This document shows, one piece after another, positions 41,428-50,172 of a DNA stretch of 64,000 nucleotides. Source of the DNA: Dysosmobacter sp. Marseille-Q4140. Lineage in GTDB: Bacteria > Bacillota > Clostridia > Oscillospirales > Oscillospiraceae. The notes under the pieces were generated by a model. It worked only from the letters and a program-made list of their open reading frames with translations. It was not told the origin of the DNA and did no database searches. A program made the translations under genes and the position numbers. The stretch's first letter is position 1, and the number at the start of each line of letters is the position of its first letter. Where the stretch lies: assembly GCA_018228705.1 (NCBI GenBank), contig CP073694.1:2852001-2916000 (forward strand), read 5' to 3'.

Positions 41428-42143
41428 GTGACCCGATTTGGTATTGCACCCGGCAGCGAGCTGGTCCGCTGGTCAAGGAATGCAGGGCAATCCGGCCGCG
41501 GCTGAGCCCCAACGATACGCCCTACGAGCGGACGGAGAAGAACAAAATCCTGCGGCCGCCCAAGGACAGCAGTGTGTGCCGGACCCGGGTGGACCGGCTG
41601 GAGATCCGCTTGGCTCTGCTGGGCTTCAAGGCAAGCGTCTACACCCTGACCATCCGGGATGATGTGCTTCCCCGGAAGTTTCAGGACGTGCGTAAGCTGT
41701 GGCGGTCATTCCTCCGGAAGCTGAACCTCTGGAACCCGGGATGGAGCCGGGACTATGCGTATCTGATTGAAGGCAAGCATGGAGATCACCGGTATCATGT
41801 CCATGTAGCGCTGCGGGATGAGGACTTTCCTCCGGCCATCGTCCAGTATCTCTGGGAGTATGGGCTGGTAGACGACGAGCCGCTGCTGCGGGGACCGTAT
41901 GACACGTTCCGGCGGACGGCAAAGTATTGGAACAAGGAGTCCACCGACGGCGTGGTCATCCCGATCTCAGCCAGGACCTGGGTGGTCAGCAAAAGCCTCA
42001 ACGCCAAGCTGCCGCAGACGGAGATCTTCCGCAGCGACAGCGGCGTGATCCAGGTGCCTGAGAGCGTCCGGATCTCCGGGTGCAACACGGTGGTCAATGC
42101 CTTCGGGCGGTACCATTACAGCTGGTGGATCGAGAAACCTTAA
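41424..42143 (+). CDS. HUH-endonuclease-like (rolling-circle Rep-type) protein
   Basis: The 239-residue protein shows the three Rep motifs in order: VYTLTIRDD near residue 75 (motif I), YHVHVAL with His125 and His127 (motif II, HUH), and KYWNKE with Tyr168 and Lys171 (motif III, Y-x2-K). HUH enzymes nick one DNA strand and stay joined through Tyr. Such a gene in a contractile-tailed phage with a DnaB-like helicase is unusual. It could nick the origin, or act on another element. No helicase domain is present. ATGA overlap with the preceding gene. Confidence 0.7.
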   Translation: MSDPIWYCTRQRAGPLVKECRAIRPRLSPNDTPYERTEKNKILRPPKDSSVCRTRVDRLEIRLALLGFKASVYTLTIRDDVLPRKFQDVRKLWRSFLRKLNLWNPGWSRDYAYLIEGKHGDHRYHVHVALRDEDFPPAIVQYLWEYGLVDDEPLLRGPYDTFRRTAKYWNKESTDGVVIPISARTWVVSKSLNAKLPQTEIFRSDSGVIQVPESVRISGCNTVVNAFGRYHYSWWIEKP

Positions 42144-42222
42144 AAACAGTGCTTTATATTTAGAATAGGTTTTTTATTACTTGAAATATAGTTGAATAAC
42201 TTGCAAAAGGAGGAACAACCTG
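42144..42222 (+). other. AT-rich gap between early and late genes
   Basis: The 79 bases are strongly A/T-rich, contain TATAGT at 42187-42192 but no convincing -35, and end in AAAAGGAGGAAC. It may hold a late promoter that needs an activator. Confidence 0.35.
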
Positions 42223-42423
42223 TTGCGAATGAACATGGAACGTGGTAAACTGGTCACAAAGGACGGATGGGTCATGTGCCCAGTCTGCGGCAAGGGCAAG
42301 ATCCTCAAGGTCAACCCGGACACCACCGTCCACAATCTGCCGAGGCCGTGTAAGCGGTGCGGCCAGATCAGCATTGTGAATATCGAAGCGCCTGAGCCAG
42401 AGTCCTCAGAGACCAGCGCCTGA
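42223..42423 (+). CDS. Cysteine-rich KTR/Com-like zinc protein
   Basis: The 66-residue protein has MCPVCGKGK and a second C-K-R-C pair about 20 residues later, a small zinc-ribbon. It resembles Cys-rich KTR family proteins of phages and mobile elements. The start is TTG 42223, with AAAAGGAGG 9 bases before; ATG codons at 42229 and 42235 are less well placed. Confidence 0.75.
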   Translation: MRMNMERGKLVTKDGWVMCPVCGKGKILKVNPDTTVHNLPRPCKRCGQISIVNIEAPEPESSETSA

Positions 42424-42493
42424 GCCATTTGACAGCCCGTTGAGGGGGTCGAAGGCTTGGGCGCTTTTTGTTTTGCCCGGAGGTGATAGCCCG

Positions 42494-42880
42494 ATGGCAC
42501 AAAAGCCGCTCCGGCCTTGCCGGCATCCCGGATGCACCGCCCTGGTCTCCGGCGGATACTGCGAGGCCCATAAACCGAAAGATCGCGATCGGCGCAGCGC
42601 CGAGGCCAAGTCCTGGCACTGGATGTACCTCACGCCGGAGTGGATCGATGATCTGCGGCCCACGCAGCTGCTCCAGGAGCCCTTCTGCCGCGAGTGCGCC
42701 AAGTTCGGCAGACGGACCAGGGCGACCGAGGTGGACCACATCCAGCCGCACCGTGGGGACTGGACCGTGTTCACAGACCGCAGCAACCTGCAGAGCCTTT
42801 GCCATTCCTGCCACAGCCGCAAGACACTCTCGGAAATGCGCGAAAAAAACGCAGCATTGCGAAGTCGCTACCGGCGCTGA
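42494..42880 (+). CDS. HNH endonuclease
   Basis: The 128-residue nuclease has the HNH core VDHIQPHRG and NLQSLCHSCHSRKT, with zinc cysteines (FCRECAKFG). Located just before the terminase genes, it is of the type needed for cohesive-end packaging in HK97-like phages. CGGAGGTG stands before the ATG. Confidence 0.9.
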   Translation: MAQKPLRPCRHPGCTALVSGGYCEAHKPKDRDRRSAEAKSWHWMYLTPEWIDDLRPTQLLQEPFCRECAKFGRRTRATEVDHIQPHRGDWTVFTDRSNLQSLCHSCHSRKTLSEMREKNAALRSRYRR

Positions 42881-43097
42881 TGGGACGGACGCTTGGGCGT
42901 GCATGCGCATCTGGTGCGCGCCTGCGTGGATTCCCTGCACCCCTCCCCCCGGTCAAGAAAGTTTTGGCCGGGGTGAGCAAGACCGCAGGCGGTCCTTCAC
43001 GCGAAAATTTTTCCCCACGGCGGGAGGCGACCGGCAGCCCGAGGGTTCCCCGGGCGAGCAAGGTGTCCGACTCTGACACGCAAAGGAGGTGTTCTGG
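42881..43097 (+). other. Gap between HNH and terminase genes, candidate cos region
   Basis: The 217-base gap has a C-tract near 42938-42951 (cccctcccccc followed by ggtc) and G/C-rich repeats. It contains palindrome copy 4 at 43063. Its place is where cos sites of HNH-linked phages lie. No gene is seen. Confidence 0.35.
43063..43079. repeat. 17-bp palindrome, copy 4 (one mismatch)
   Basis: GTGTCCGACTCTGACAC lies in the non-coding gap, 19 bases before the next start codon. Confidence 0.7.
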
Positions 43098-43343
43098 ATG
43101 ATCCGCAGAGAGTGCGGTTTGCGAGGGGCCTGGCAGTATTGCAAACAGCATCCGGCGTTATGCTGCAAAGCCTGCCCGGATCTGCAGGGCTGTGAGCGGG
43201 CCTGCCTGAACACACCGGAGCGGTGCGGATACATGCGCCATCACGATACAGCGACATATGCGCCGCCCGGTCGGCTGAAAGGAGGTGCGGCCGATGGCCG
43301 GAAAGCGACAGCCCACGGAAATCGTAGAGGCCAATGGCCGTAA
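43098..43343 (+). CDS. Small Cys-rich phage protein before terminase
   Basis: The 81-residue protein has eight Cys in its first 50 residues (WQYCKQHPALCCKACPDLQG). It begins at ATG 43098 after AAAGGAGG and overlaps the small terminase gene by 50 bases. Its end is probably unimportant. No function is assigned. Confidence 0.5.
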   Translation: MIRRECGLRGAWQYCKQHPALCCKACPDLQGCERACLNTPERCGYMRHHDTATYAPPGRLKGGAADGRKATAHGNRRGQWP

Positions 43344-43812
43344 GCATCTGACCGAGGCGGAAAAGGACGCGCGGCGGGATCAGGAGGTCCATGTGCCGCC
43401 CCCGGATGAGGCTGTCCCGCCCAAATGGCTGCCCAAGCGGCTCCATGGGGAATATCGGGAGATCGGTGAGATCCTGCGCTCCGCCGGGCTCTATGCGGAG
43501 CTGGACCGGGACGTGCTGGGTCAATATTTCCTCTCCCGGGAGCGGTGGCTCCGGGCAGACAAAAAGGCCGCGGCTGCCATCCGGGACGGCGACGAGAAGC
43601 TGGCCAGGGAGTGGACCAGTGTCCAGGGCACCTACTTCAAGCAGGCCCGGACTTGTGCCGAGGCCATGGGCCTGTCCGTCACCTCCCGGTGCCGGATCGT
43701 GGTGCCCGCGGCTGTGCAGAACGCCGCCAAGGCGCCTGCCTCGGCCGGGGAAGATGAGTTCACCCAGCGGCTCCGGCAGCGGCAGGCGGCGGCGCTGGAG
43801 GGGGCCAGGTAA
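43294..43812 (+). CDS. Terminase small subunit (P27 family)
   Basis: The 172-residue protein begins MAGKRQPTEIVEANGRKHLT and is helical after residue 40, as in P27/TerS proteins, which recognise the packaging site and recruit TerL. AAAGGAGGTG precedes ATG 43294. Confidence 0.88.
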   Translation: MAGKRQPTEIVEANGRKHLTEAEKDARRDQEVHVPPPDEAVPPKWLPKRLHGEYREIGEILRSAGLYAELDRDVLGQYFLSRERWLRADKKAAAAIRDGDEKLAREWTSVQGTYFKQARTCAEAMGLSVTSRCRIVVPAAVQNAAKAPASAGEDEFTQRLRQRQAAALEGAR

Positions 43813-45612
43813 ATGCCGGTACGCGCCAGCGAGTATTACGACGAGTCGGCCGGGGCCTTTGTCTGCGAGTTTATCTCCCGGCTGCCCAACACGGACAACG
43901 GCCGCCCCTTTGAACTGTATGACTGGCAACGAAGCTCCATCATGGAGTTCTACGGCCGGCAGGTGACGGATGAGGACACCGGGGAGTATCTGCGGAAGTA
44001 CTGGTACCTTTACATGGAGATCCCCAAGAAAAACGGCAAGAGCGAGCTGGCGGCGGCCCTGGGCATTTACCACCTGTTCGCCGATGGGGAGCTGAATGCG
44101 GAGGTCTATATCTGCGCGGCGGATAAGGAGAACGCCGGCATCATATTCAGCGCAGCGGTCTTTATGCTGACCACGGCCCCATGGACAGCCAAGATGATCG
44201 CCCGGGGCGAGCTGAACATCGTGGAGTCCCGGAAGCGGGTGGAATACCGCCAGCGGGTCAGAACCGGGAACGGCGGATACAAGTGGATCACCGTGGGTGT
44301 GATGGCCGTAGTTTCGGCGGAGGCGTTCAGCAAACACGGCTACAAGCCCAGCTGCGTGATCTTTGACGAACTCCACGCCCAGCCCAACCGGGAACTGTGG
44401 GACGTCATGACCTTCGGCGCCGGCTCCGGCCGGAAGCAGCCGGTGTGGATCGTGCTGACCACCGCCGGCGACGACCCGGACCGCGGTTCCATCGGTTGGG
44501 AGATCCATGAGAAAGCCGTAGGCGTTCGGGATGCCCGGCGGCTGCGCAGGATCCTGGATGAAGGCGGAGACCCGCGCCAGGTCCTCTCTCTGCGGCACGT
44601 GTCCGACGAGGACATGGCCCAGGCCCAGGAGGACCTGCTGTCCCTGGATCTTCCCAACTGGCTGCCGATTTTGTACGGCATCACTGCCATGTACGGCGAT
44701 GATCCGGACGATCTGAAGGATATCGACATCTGGGACGAAAAACTCTGGTATCTCTGCAATCCGTCCCTGGGCAAGCACCTGAAGATCCGGACGCTGCGGC
44801 TGGAGGCCATGGAGGCCCGGCGCAGCGAGGCGGGAGAGAAGCTCTTCCGCTGGCTGCGGCTCAACCAGTGGATCTCCGTGAAAGCCGTCAGCTGGATCTC
44901 CCTGAACCTCTACGACAAGACCCAGTTTGGTCCCAGCAAGAAGGCAGAGCGGGAGCCTTGGGTAAAGGAGCATCTGTACGGAAAGCTCTGCTACGGCGGC
45001 GTGGACCTCTCCACCAGCAAGGACCTGACGGCCTTTGTGCTGCTGTTCCCGCCGCAGCCGGGGCTGGAGACGGCGGTGCTGCTGCCGTTCATCTGGCGGC
45101 CCGGGGGCACCGTGGAGGAGGCGGAGCGCCGGGACCATGTGCCCTACCGGGACTGGGAACGGGCAGGGTTCCTTACCCTCTGCGACGGCGACATCATCAA
45201 CTACGGCGACGTGGAGGCCACCATCCGGTGGGCTGCGGAGGTCTTTGACCTCCAGACGGTGGGCTTTGACCCCTATTTGAGCCGGACCATCACCCAGCGG
45301 CTGGAGCCTATCGTGCCCATCATTGAGATCCCCCAGGATCTCAAGAACATGTCGCCGGCCATGAAGGAGATGGACGACCTGATGACCCGGCACCAGCTGC
45401 TCCACGTCCACAACACCTGCTTCCGCTGGACCTTCGGGAATGTGCGCTGCTACGTGGACGGCAACGGAAACTGCAAGCCGCTGAAAAACAAGTCCCGGGG
45501 CCGGATCGACCCCACCGTGGCCTCTATCATCGTGGTGGCGGTGTGGATGATCAAGCGGAACCAGAAGCCGGATCTGGCGGCGGCCATGGACCGGCCGGGA
45601 TTCACTTTGTAA
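43813..45612 (+). CDS. Terminase large subunit
   Basis: The 599-residue motor has Walker A at EIPKKNGKSE (residues 69-78) and Walker B at CVIFDELH (Asp185-Glu186), followed by a coupling motif in IVLTTAGDD. The nuclease domain begins near YGGVDLSTSKDLTAF with metal-binding Asp residues. It packages DNA into the capsid and cuts the concatemer. Confidence 0.95.
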   Translation: MPVRASEYYDESAGAFVCEFISRLPNTDNGRPFELYDWQRSSIMEFYGRQVTDEDTGEYLRKYWYLYMEIPKKNGKSELAAALGIYHLFADGELNAEVYICAADKENAGIIFSAAVFMLTTAPWTAKMIARGELNIVESRKRVEYRQRVRTGNGGYKWITVGVMAVVSAEAFSKHGYKPSCVIFDELHAQPNRELWDVMTFGAGSGRKQPVWIVLTTAGDDPDRGSIGWEIHEKAVGVRDARRLRRILDEGGDPRQVLSLRHVSDEDMAQAQEDLLSLDLPNWLPILYGITAMYGDDPDDLKDIDIWDEKLWYLCNPSLGKHLKIRTLRLEAMEARRSEAGEKLFRWLRLNQWISVKAVSWISLNLYDKTQFGPSKKAEREPWVKEHLYGKLCYGGVDLSTSKDLTAFVLLFPPQPGLETAVLLPFIWRPGGTVEEAERRDHVPYRDWERAGFLTLCDGDIINYGDVEATIRWAAEVFDLQTVGFDPYLSRTITQRLEPIVPIIEIPQDLKNMSPAMKEMDDLMTRHQLLHVHNTCFRWTFGNVRCYVDGNGNCKPLKNKSRGRIDPTVASIIVVAVWMIKRNQKPDLAAAMDRPGFTL

Positions 45613-45613
45613 C

Positions 45614-45630
45614 GTGTCAGGTTCGGACAC
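45614..45630. repeat. 17-bp palindrome, copy 5 (two mismatches)
   Basis: GTGTCAGGTTCGGACAC starts two bases after the terminase stop, in the gap before the next gene. Confidence 0.6.
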
Positions 45631-45643
45631 GGGAAGGAGATCT

Positions 45644-45820
45644 ATGAAGGCATTGAAGGATGGGGTGGCGGCCTACGCCACAGAGCTGATGATGGGAGTT
45701 GGCGCGGCGCTGGTAAGCGTGGGAGCCGGGATAATCTATCTTCCTGCGGGGATCATTACCGCCGGCGCGATGCTGTTGGCGGGCGCCGTTCTCAGCTGCC
45801 TGGGAGGTGGTAAGGCATGA
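45644..45820 (+). CDS. Small two-helix membrane protein
   Basis: The 58-residue protein is hydrophobic, with two helices rich in Gly/Ala (LMMGVGAALVSVGAGIIYL). GGAAGGAG precedes the ATG and the stop overlaps the portal start. Function is not known. Confidence 0.6.
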   Translation: MKALKDGVAAYATELMMGVGAALVSVGAGIIYLPAGIITAGAMLLAGAVLSCLGGGKA

Positions 45821-47109
45821 GCATCCGGGAGGGACTGCGGGCGGTGGCTCGGTCTCCGTCCGGGGTGCGCAAGGCAGTGACGGCGCAAACGCTGATCACT
45901 GCAGGGTACTCGCCCACGGGTACCGACACCGGCGAGACGTTTGCTCGAAAGCTCAGCGCCGTGGACCGCTGCATTGAGATCCTGTCTGATTCCATGGGTA
46001 AGCTCCCGTGCTTCATTATGGACAGCAAAACCCGGGAGCGGTTAGACCTGCCCCAGCTGCAGCTGCTGAACGTGCGGCCCAACGAGGCCATGACGCCGTT
46101 TATCCGTAAGAAGGTGCTGGAGACAAGCCGCCAGGTGAATGGAAACGGCTACGATTGGATCCTGCGAAACCCAAGGACAGGCCGCATTGACGAATTGATT
46201 CCGATACCCGGCCATTTGGTGGAGCCTTGGCGGGATCTTGGCGGCCGTGTGTGGTACACAGTGACCCACCCTTGGACTGGAGAGCCCATGGTGCTGCCCA
46301 ATGAGGACATCTGCCACTACAAGACAGCTACCAGGGACGGCCTCAAGGGCGTTGGTACGCTCCGGAGAGCAAGCGAGACCATTGCCTCCGCCCGGGCGCA
46401 GCAGCAGTATGAACTGAGCTTTTACGAGAACGGCGGTCAGCCCTCCGGTGTGCTGGAGACAGACAGCGATCTGGGCGGATATGCCAAGGGGCCGGACGGG
46501 AAAGTGCTGACCCGGGAAGACGGGTCCAGCGTGACGCTGAAGGATCAGCTTCGCAGCGAATGGGAAAAGGTTCACGCCGGGCCCAGCAACAGTCATCGCC
46601 TGGCCATTTTGGATCTGGGCCTGAAGTATACCGCCATCGCTTCCAGCAACTCCGACGCCCAGTTCATCGAGAGCAAGGAAGTCTCCATTCGGGACATCGC
46701 CCGGTATTTCGGAGTTCCCCTCTACAAGCTGCAGGAGGGCAAGCAATCCTACAACAGCAACGAACAGAACGCTATCGAGTATGTTGTCAGTACGCTTCAC
46801 CCCATCGTCACCCAGTATGAAGAAGAAATGACCTGGAAGCTGCTGAACGCGAGTCAGGTGGACGCTGGCCTGGAGATCCGCATCAATATGATGGCGGAGC
46901 TTCGGGGAGATACAGCGGCTCGGGGCCAGTGGTATCAGGTCATGCTGCAGGAGGGGCCGTTCAGCGTCAACGACGTTCTGGCCCTAGAGGATCTGCCGGA
47001 CATCCCAGGAGGAGACGAACACCGGGCCAGTCTGAACTATGTGCCACTCTCCATCTGGCCGGAGCTGAGCAGACTGCGGGCGGGATTGCCCCAGACACAG
47101 GAGGAATGA
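45817..47109 (+). CDS. Phage portal protein (HK97 type)
   Basis: The 430-residue protein is a portal: FARKLSAVDRCIEILSDSMGKLP, NGNGYDWILRNPRTGRIDELIPI, and YTAIASSNSDAQFIESKEV. Twelve copies form the DNA port of the head. Confidence 0.94.
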   Translation: MSIREGLRAVARSPSGVRKAVTAQTLITAGYSPTGTDTGETFARKLSAVDRCIEILSDSMGKLPCFIMDSKTRERLDLPQLQLLNVRPNEAMTPFIRKKVLETSRQVNGNGYDWILRNPRTGRIDELIPIPGHLVEPWRDLGGRVWYTVTHPWTGEPMVLPNEDICHYKTATRDGLKGVGTLRRASETIASARAQQQYELSFYENGGQPSGVLETDSDLGGYAKGPDGKVLTREDGSSVTLKDQLRSEWEKVHAGPSNSHRLAILDLGLKYTAIASSNSDAQFIESKEVSIRDIARYFGVPLYKLQEGKQSYNSNEQNAIEYVVSTLHPIVTQYEEEMTWKLLNASQVDAGLEIRINMMAELRGDTAARGQWYQVMLQEGPFSVNDVLALEDLPDIPGGDEHRASLNYVPLSIWPELSRLRAGLPQTQEE

Positions 47110-47110
47110 C

Positions 47111-47806
47111 ATGGATCAGATTTTGAAACAGGCACGGCTTCTAAAAGCTGTTCTGAACGAAAGCGAGCTGTCCCTTATCAATGCCCAGGCCTTGCGGCCG
47201 TTGACCGCGGACGAGGTTTTTACCTTCCGCCTGGCGGCCTGCAACAATCAGGTAGACCGAGACATTGAACGGTTCACCGAAAAAACTCTGGAGGGGCTTG
47301 CGGTCCTTTTTGTGGGTCGGCCGGTCCTGATGGACCACAAGTGGAGCGCTGGCAGTCAGACAGCTCGCGTATATGCCGCCGACGTGGAACCCATGGCAGG
47401 TGTAGATGGCGGGATGCAGCTGGTGCTGCGATGCTATATGCCCCGGCTTCAGGGCAACAGTGATACCATTGCTGCCATTGAGTCTGGATTGCTGCGGGAG
47501 TGCAGTGTTGGTGTTCTTACGAAGCGGGCCATTTGCTCCATTTGCGGAGCAGACCGTCGTACGACCTGGTGCGAGCACATCAAGGGCACAGAGTATGACG
47601 GCAAGCAGTGTTACATCGAGCTGGATGGCGCAGAGGACGCTTATGAGGTGTCCATGCTGCCGGTGCCTGCGCAGCCGGCGGCCGGTGTGGTCAAGCGCTA
47701 CGGCGGGCCGGAGGGACCGGACAGTGATCCTGCGGGCGGTGCGCCCGATGAAGATATGGCCTGGCAGGATGAGGCCCTGCTGGAGCTGGAAAAAACAAGA
47801 TTTTAA
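47111..47806 (+). CDS. Prohead protease
   Basis: The 231-residue protein resembles HK97-type maturation proteases: a His in LMDHKW and a Ser in RECSVGVLTKR fit the catalytic pair. A Cys motif (CSICGADRRTTWCEH) could bind zinc, which is unusual. It lies between portal and capsid genes, the expected place. Confidence 0.8.
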   Translation: MDQILKQARLLKAVLNESELSLINAQALRPLTADEVFTFRLAACNNQVDRDIERFTEKTLEGLAVLFVGRPVLMDHKWSAGSQTARVYAADVEPMAGVDGGMQLVLRCYMPRLQGNSDTIAAIESGLLRECSVGVLTKRAICSICGADRRTTWCEHIKGTEYDGKQCYIELDGAEDAYEVSMLPVPAQPAAGVVKRYGGPEGPDSDPAGGAPDEDMAWQDEALLELEKTRF

Positions 47807-47816
47807 GGAGGACGAC

Positions 47817-49064
47817 ATGAGACGCAAACTGATCGATCTGAAGCAGCAGCGCTCCACTTTACTGGAGGGCGCCGAGGCCCTGCTGAAAGAGGGTAAGCGG
47901 GAGGAGTATCGGGCGGAGATGGCGAAGGTCTCCAACATGAACGATGAGATCAAGGACTTGGAGGACCTGGTCCGGGAGCAGGACCGGAAGTTCATGGAGA
48001 AAGCTCCTGACCCGGCCGAGGAGAGGGACAAGGCGGAGGAGCGGGGCAACCAGCTGATGAAGGGCCTGGAGGTGAAATTCTCTCCCCTGGAAGTGGCCAA
48101 AGCTCTGTTTGCCCCCAAGCCTGTGGAGAAGGCCGTGACGCTGGCCACCGGCACTCTGGCGCAGCCCACCGGCGCCGGCAGCACTATCCGGGACGCTCTG
48201 GGATACGGCGTGGGCGCCATCATTGACCAGGTGTATGTTCAGGACCTGACCGGCATGGCCGCATACCTGGAGCCCTATGTGATCTCCGAGCCCGATGCCC
48301 AGGGCGCGAAGGTTAGCACTGCTGCTGGAACCGTTCGCACCGCCTCTGCGGACCCTACCTTCGGCGTGGCCAAGATCAGCCCCTATGAACTGACCACCAC
48401 CAGCTACGTGGATCGAAATATCGCCCGGCTGACCCCCGCCAACTACTACGCCAAGGTGTTCAACATGGCTATGAAGGCCATGCGCCGGGACACGGTGAAG
48501 ATGATCTTCAACGGCGACGGCCAGGCCACCAACGACATGTTCGGCATCAAAACCGCCAAAAACGTGGCGGGCGCCAACATCTTCGCCACCCTCAATGTGA
48601 GCGCAGTGAACGAGGATCTTCTGACCGAGCTGATGTTTGCCTACGGCGGCGATGAGGAACTGGGCGGCAACTGCAGGCTGTACCTCAACAAGAAGGACCT
48701 TCAGGCCATCGGCAAAATCAGAGGTACCAACGAGAAGCGGCGTCTCTATGACATCGTGCCCGATGCCGCCAACCCTAACATCGGCACCATCCGGGAGGGC
48801 GGTACCATCGTGCCCTATTCCATCTCCAAGCAGCTGACCGCCCTTTCTGAGTCTACTGCCGGCGCGGCGGCTATCCAGGCCATGGTGTACGGAGATCCCA
48901 GGAACTACGAGTTGGGCCTGTTCGGTGACTATACCGTGCGGGTGGATGAGTCCATCAAGGGAGTTGAGCGGATGCTGACCATCCTGGGCGACGCCATGGT
49001 GGGCGGCAACCTGATCGTGGACAAGGGTTTCGTGGTGGCCACCCTGCCCGCTACCGGGGACTAA
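47817..49064 (+). CDS. Major capsid protein (HK97 fold)
   Basis: The 415-residue protein begins with a helical delta domain of about 70 residues (MRRKLIDLKQQRSTLLEGAE), probably removed by the protease. The HK97 fold follows, with GSTIRDALGYGVG and a conserved RVDESIKGVERMLTI end. AAGGAGGACGAC precedes the ATG. Confidence 0.94.
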   Translation: MRRKLIDLKQQRSTLLEGAEALLKEGKREEYRAEMAKVSNMNDEIKDLEDLVREQDRKFMEKAPDPAEERDKAEERGNQLMKGLEVKFSPLEVAKALFAPKPVEKAVTLATGTLAQPTGAGSTIRDALGYGVGAIIDQVYVQDLTGMAAYLEPYVISEPDAQGAKVSTAAGTVRTASADPTFGVAKISPYELTTTSYVDRNIARLTPANYYAKVFNMAMKAMRRDTVKMIFNGDGQATNDMFGIKTAKNVAGANIFATLNVSAVNEDLLTELMFAYGGDEELGGNCRLYLNKKDLQAIGKIRGTNEKRRLYDIVPDAANPNIGTIREGGTIVPYSISKQLTALSESTAGAAAIQAMVYGDPRNYELGLFGDYTVRVDESIKGVERMLTILGDAMVGGNLIVDKGFVVATLPATGD

Positions 49065-49067
49065 CCT

Positions 49068-49394
49068 GTGGCTCTGACGGATGAGCGCAGGGAAAGCCTG
49101 CTGGCCTACTGCAAGCTGACAGAACTTGCGGATGACCCGGAGGTAAAGCTGCTGATCCCCATTTTTTATGCGGGGGCAGTCGGGTATATGGAGGGGGCAG
49201 GTGTGACCCGGTCGGAATCGGACGCCAATCGGGCAGCTCTGTATGACCTGTGCGTCAATGCCATGGTATTGGATGCCTGGGACAATCGGGACACCAAGGA
49301 GCCTGTCAGTCAAGCGGCGGAAAATCCCGCCTTTCGACGCTCCCTCAACCAGCTGAAGCGTACGGAACCGGCGGTGTCCGATTCGGACACATGA
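49068..49394 (+). CDS. Head-tail connector (gp6-like)
   Basis: The 108-residue protein starts at GTG 49068 (MALTDERRESLLAYCKLT) and is helical, as in HK97 gp6-like adaptors. Its last codons are formed by palindrome copy 6 (V-S-D-S-D-T, stop). Confidence 0.85.
   Translation: MALTDERRESLLAYCKLTELADDPEVKLLIPIFYAGAVGYMEGAGVTRSESDANRAALYDLCVNAMVLDAWDNRDTKEPVSQAAENPAFRRSLNQLKRTEPAVSDSDT
49374..49390. repeat. 17-bp palindrome, copy 6 (perfect)
   Basis: GTGTCCGATTCGGACAC forms the last codons of the connector gene, in the V-S-D-S-D-T frame. Confidence 0.85.
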
Positions 49395-49432
49395 CAAAAA
49401 ATCCGCCCCGGCTCTACGCCGGGGCGGATGAG
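49395..49432 (-). terminator. Terminator of hicAB
   Basis: On the minus strand a 12-bp stem (ATCCGCCCCGGC with its complement) and a 5-base loop are followed by TTTTTTG, 20 bases after the hicB stop. Confidence 0.8.
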
Positions 49433-49454
49433 AAGGGACGGCCTCTAAAAGCGA

Positions 49455-49850
49455 TTATTGAACGTTCAGCTCCCGCTTGAGGGCGTTTTGCAGGACGCGG
49501 GAGAAGTTCAGGCCCTGTTCCTCGGCCAGGTGGTTGAGCCAGCCGGGAATGGTGAGGGTCTTTTTGACGGCCTGGTTTTCGTGCCGTTTGCGGTAGTCCA
49601 GTTCGTCAAACTCCACCATGGCCACAAAGTCTCCCTCTTCCAGGGAAAGCACACCGGGGAGAGAGGGCGCGGGGATGGGCTTGGCGGCGGAGAAGTAATC
49701 CTCCAGCACCAGGCCGATGGCGTCCTGGGTCATGGCCACCGCCTCGCTCAAGGTGTCACCCTGGGAGAAGCAGCCGTCCAGATCGGGGACGAAGGTGGAA
49801 AAGCCCACATCCTCCGGGTGAAAGATAACGGGGTAAAAAACCTTTTCCAT
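49455..49850 (-). CDS. hicB: HicB-type antitoxin
   Basis: The 131-residue protein begins with the HicB fold (FYPVIFHPEDVGFSTFVPDLDGCFSQG) and ends in a ribbon-helix-helix (KKTLTIPGWLNHLAEEQGLNFSRVLQNALKREL). It binds HicA and its own promoter. It is read opposite to the structural genes. Confidence 0.92.
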   Translation of the reverse strand: MEKVFYPVIFHPEDVGFSTFVPDLDGCFSQGDTLSEAVAMTQDAIGLVLEDYFSAAKPIPAPSLPGVLSLEEGDFVAMVEFDELDYRKRHENQAVKKTLTIPGWLNHLAEEQGLNFSRVLQNALKRELNVQ

Positions 49851-49877
49851 AAGATAGCCTCCTTTTGGGGGCGGGGC

Positions 49878-50066
49878 TTATTTCAGCCCCGCCTGTTTGA
49901 GAATCGCCTGTTCCAGTCCTTTTTTCAGTTCCTTGGCATGGACCGGAACGATGGTCTGTTTGCCCGTGGTCCTGTTTCGGTATTTATGATGCGATCCGTT
50001 GGAGTCCACCAGCTCAAACCCGTTTGCTTCCAGGAGCTTGATCATCTCCTTGGGTTTCATCGGCAT
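49878..50066 (-). CDS. hicA: HicA-type mRNA interferase toxin
   Basis: The 62-residue protein is a HicA double-stranded-RNA-like fold: MPMKPKEMIKLLEANGFELV, with the catalytic His in GSHHKYRN. It cleaves mRNA when free of HicB. The toxin gene comes first in the operon. AAAGGACG precedes the ATG. Confidence 0.9.
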   Translation of the reverse strand: MPMKPKEMIKLLEANGFELVDSNGSHHKYRNRTTGKQTIVPVHAKELKKGLEQAILKQAGLK

Positions 50067-50091
50067 GGGATCACGTCCTTTCCATGGTTTT

Positions 50092-50148
50092 ATTATAGCA
50101 CGTGTTTATACGTATGTCAAGCAAAAAACACGTAAAAACACGTATAAT
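50092..50148 (-). promoter_or_regulatory. Consensus promoter and operator of hicAB
   Basis: On the minus strand TTGACA (50120-50115) is followed after 17 bases by TATAAT (50097-50092). ACGTGTTTATACGT (50100-50113) and ACGTAAAAACACGT (50130-50143) are inverted copies with one mismatch. Four ACGT cores lie 10, 20 and 10 bases apart. A TATAAT also faces plus at 50143-50148. Confidence 0.8.
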
Positions 50149-50172
50149 TTAAGGGAGAAGGAGGCGAGCTGC

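Noticed and set aside
44597..44613. Palindrome-like GTGTCCGACGAGGACAT in the terminase gene
   Set aside because: It has four mismatches to the 17-bp palindrome and is explained by the conserved coding sequence.
42997..45630. 877-codon minus-strand frame opposite terminase
   Set aside because: It is antisense to TerS and TerL and has no RBS or domain. Its start lies in palindrome copy 5 by chance.
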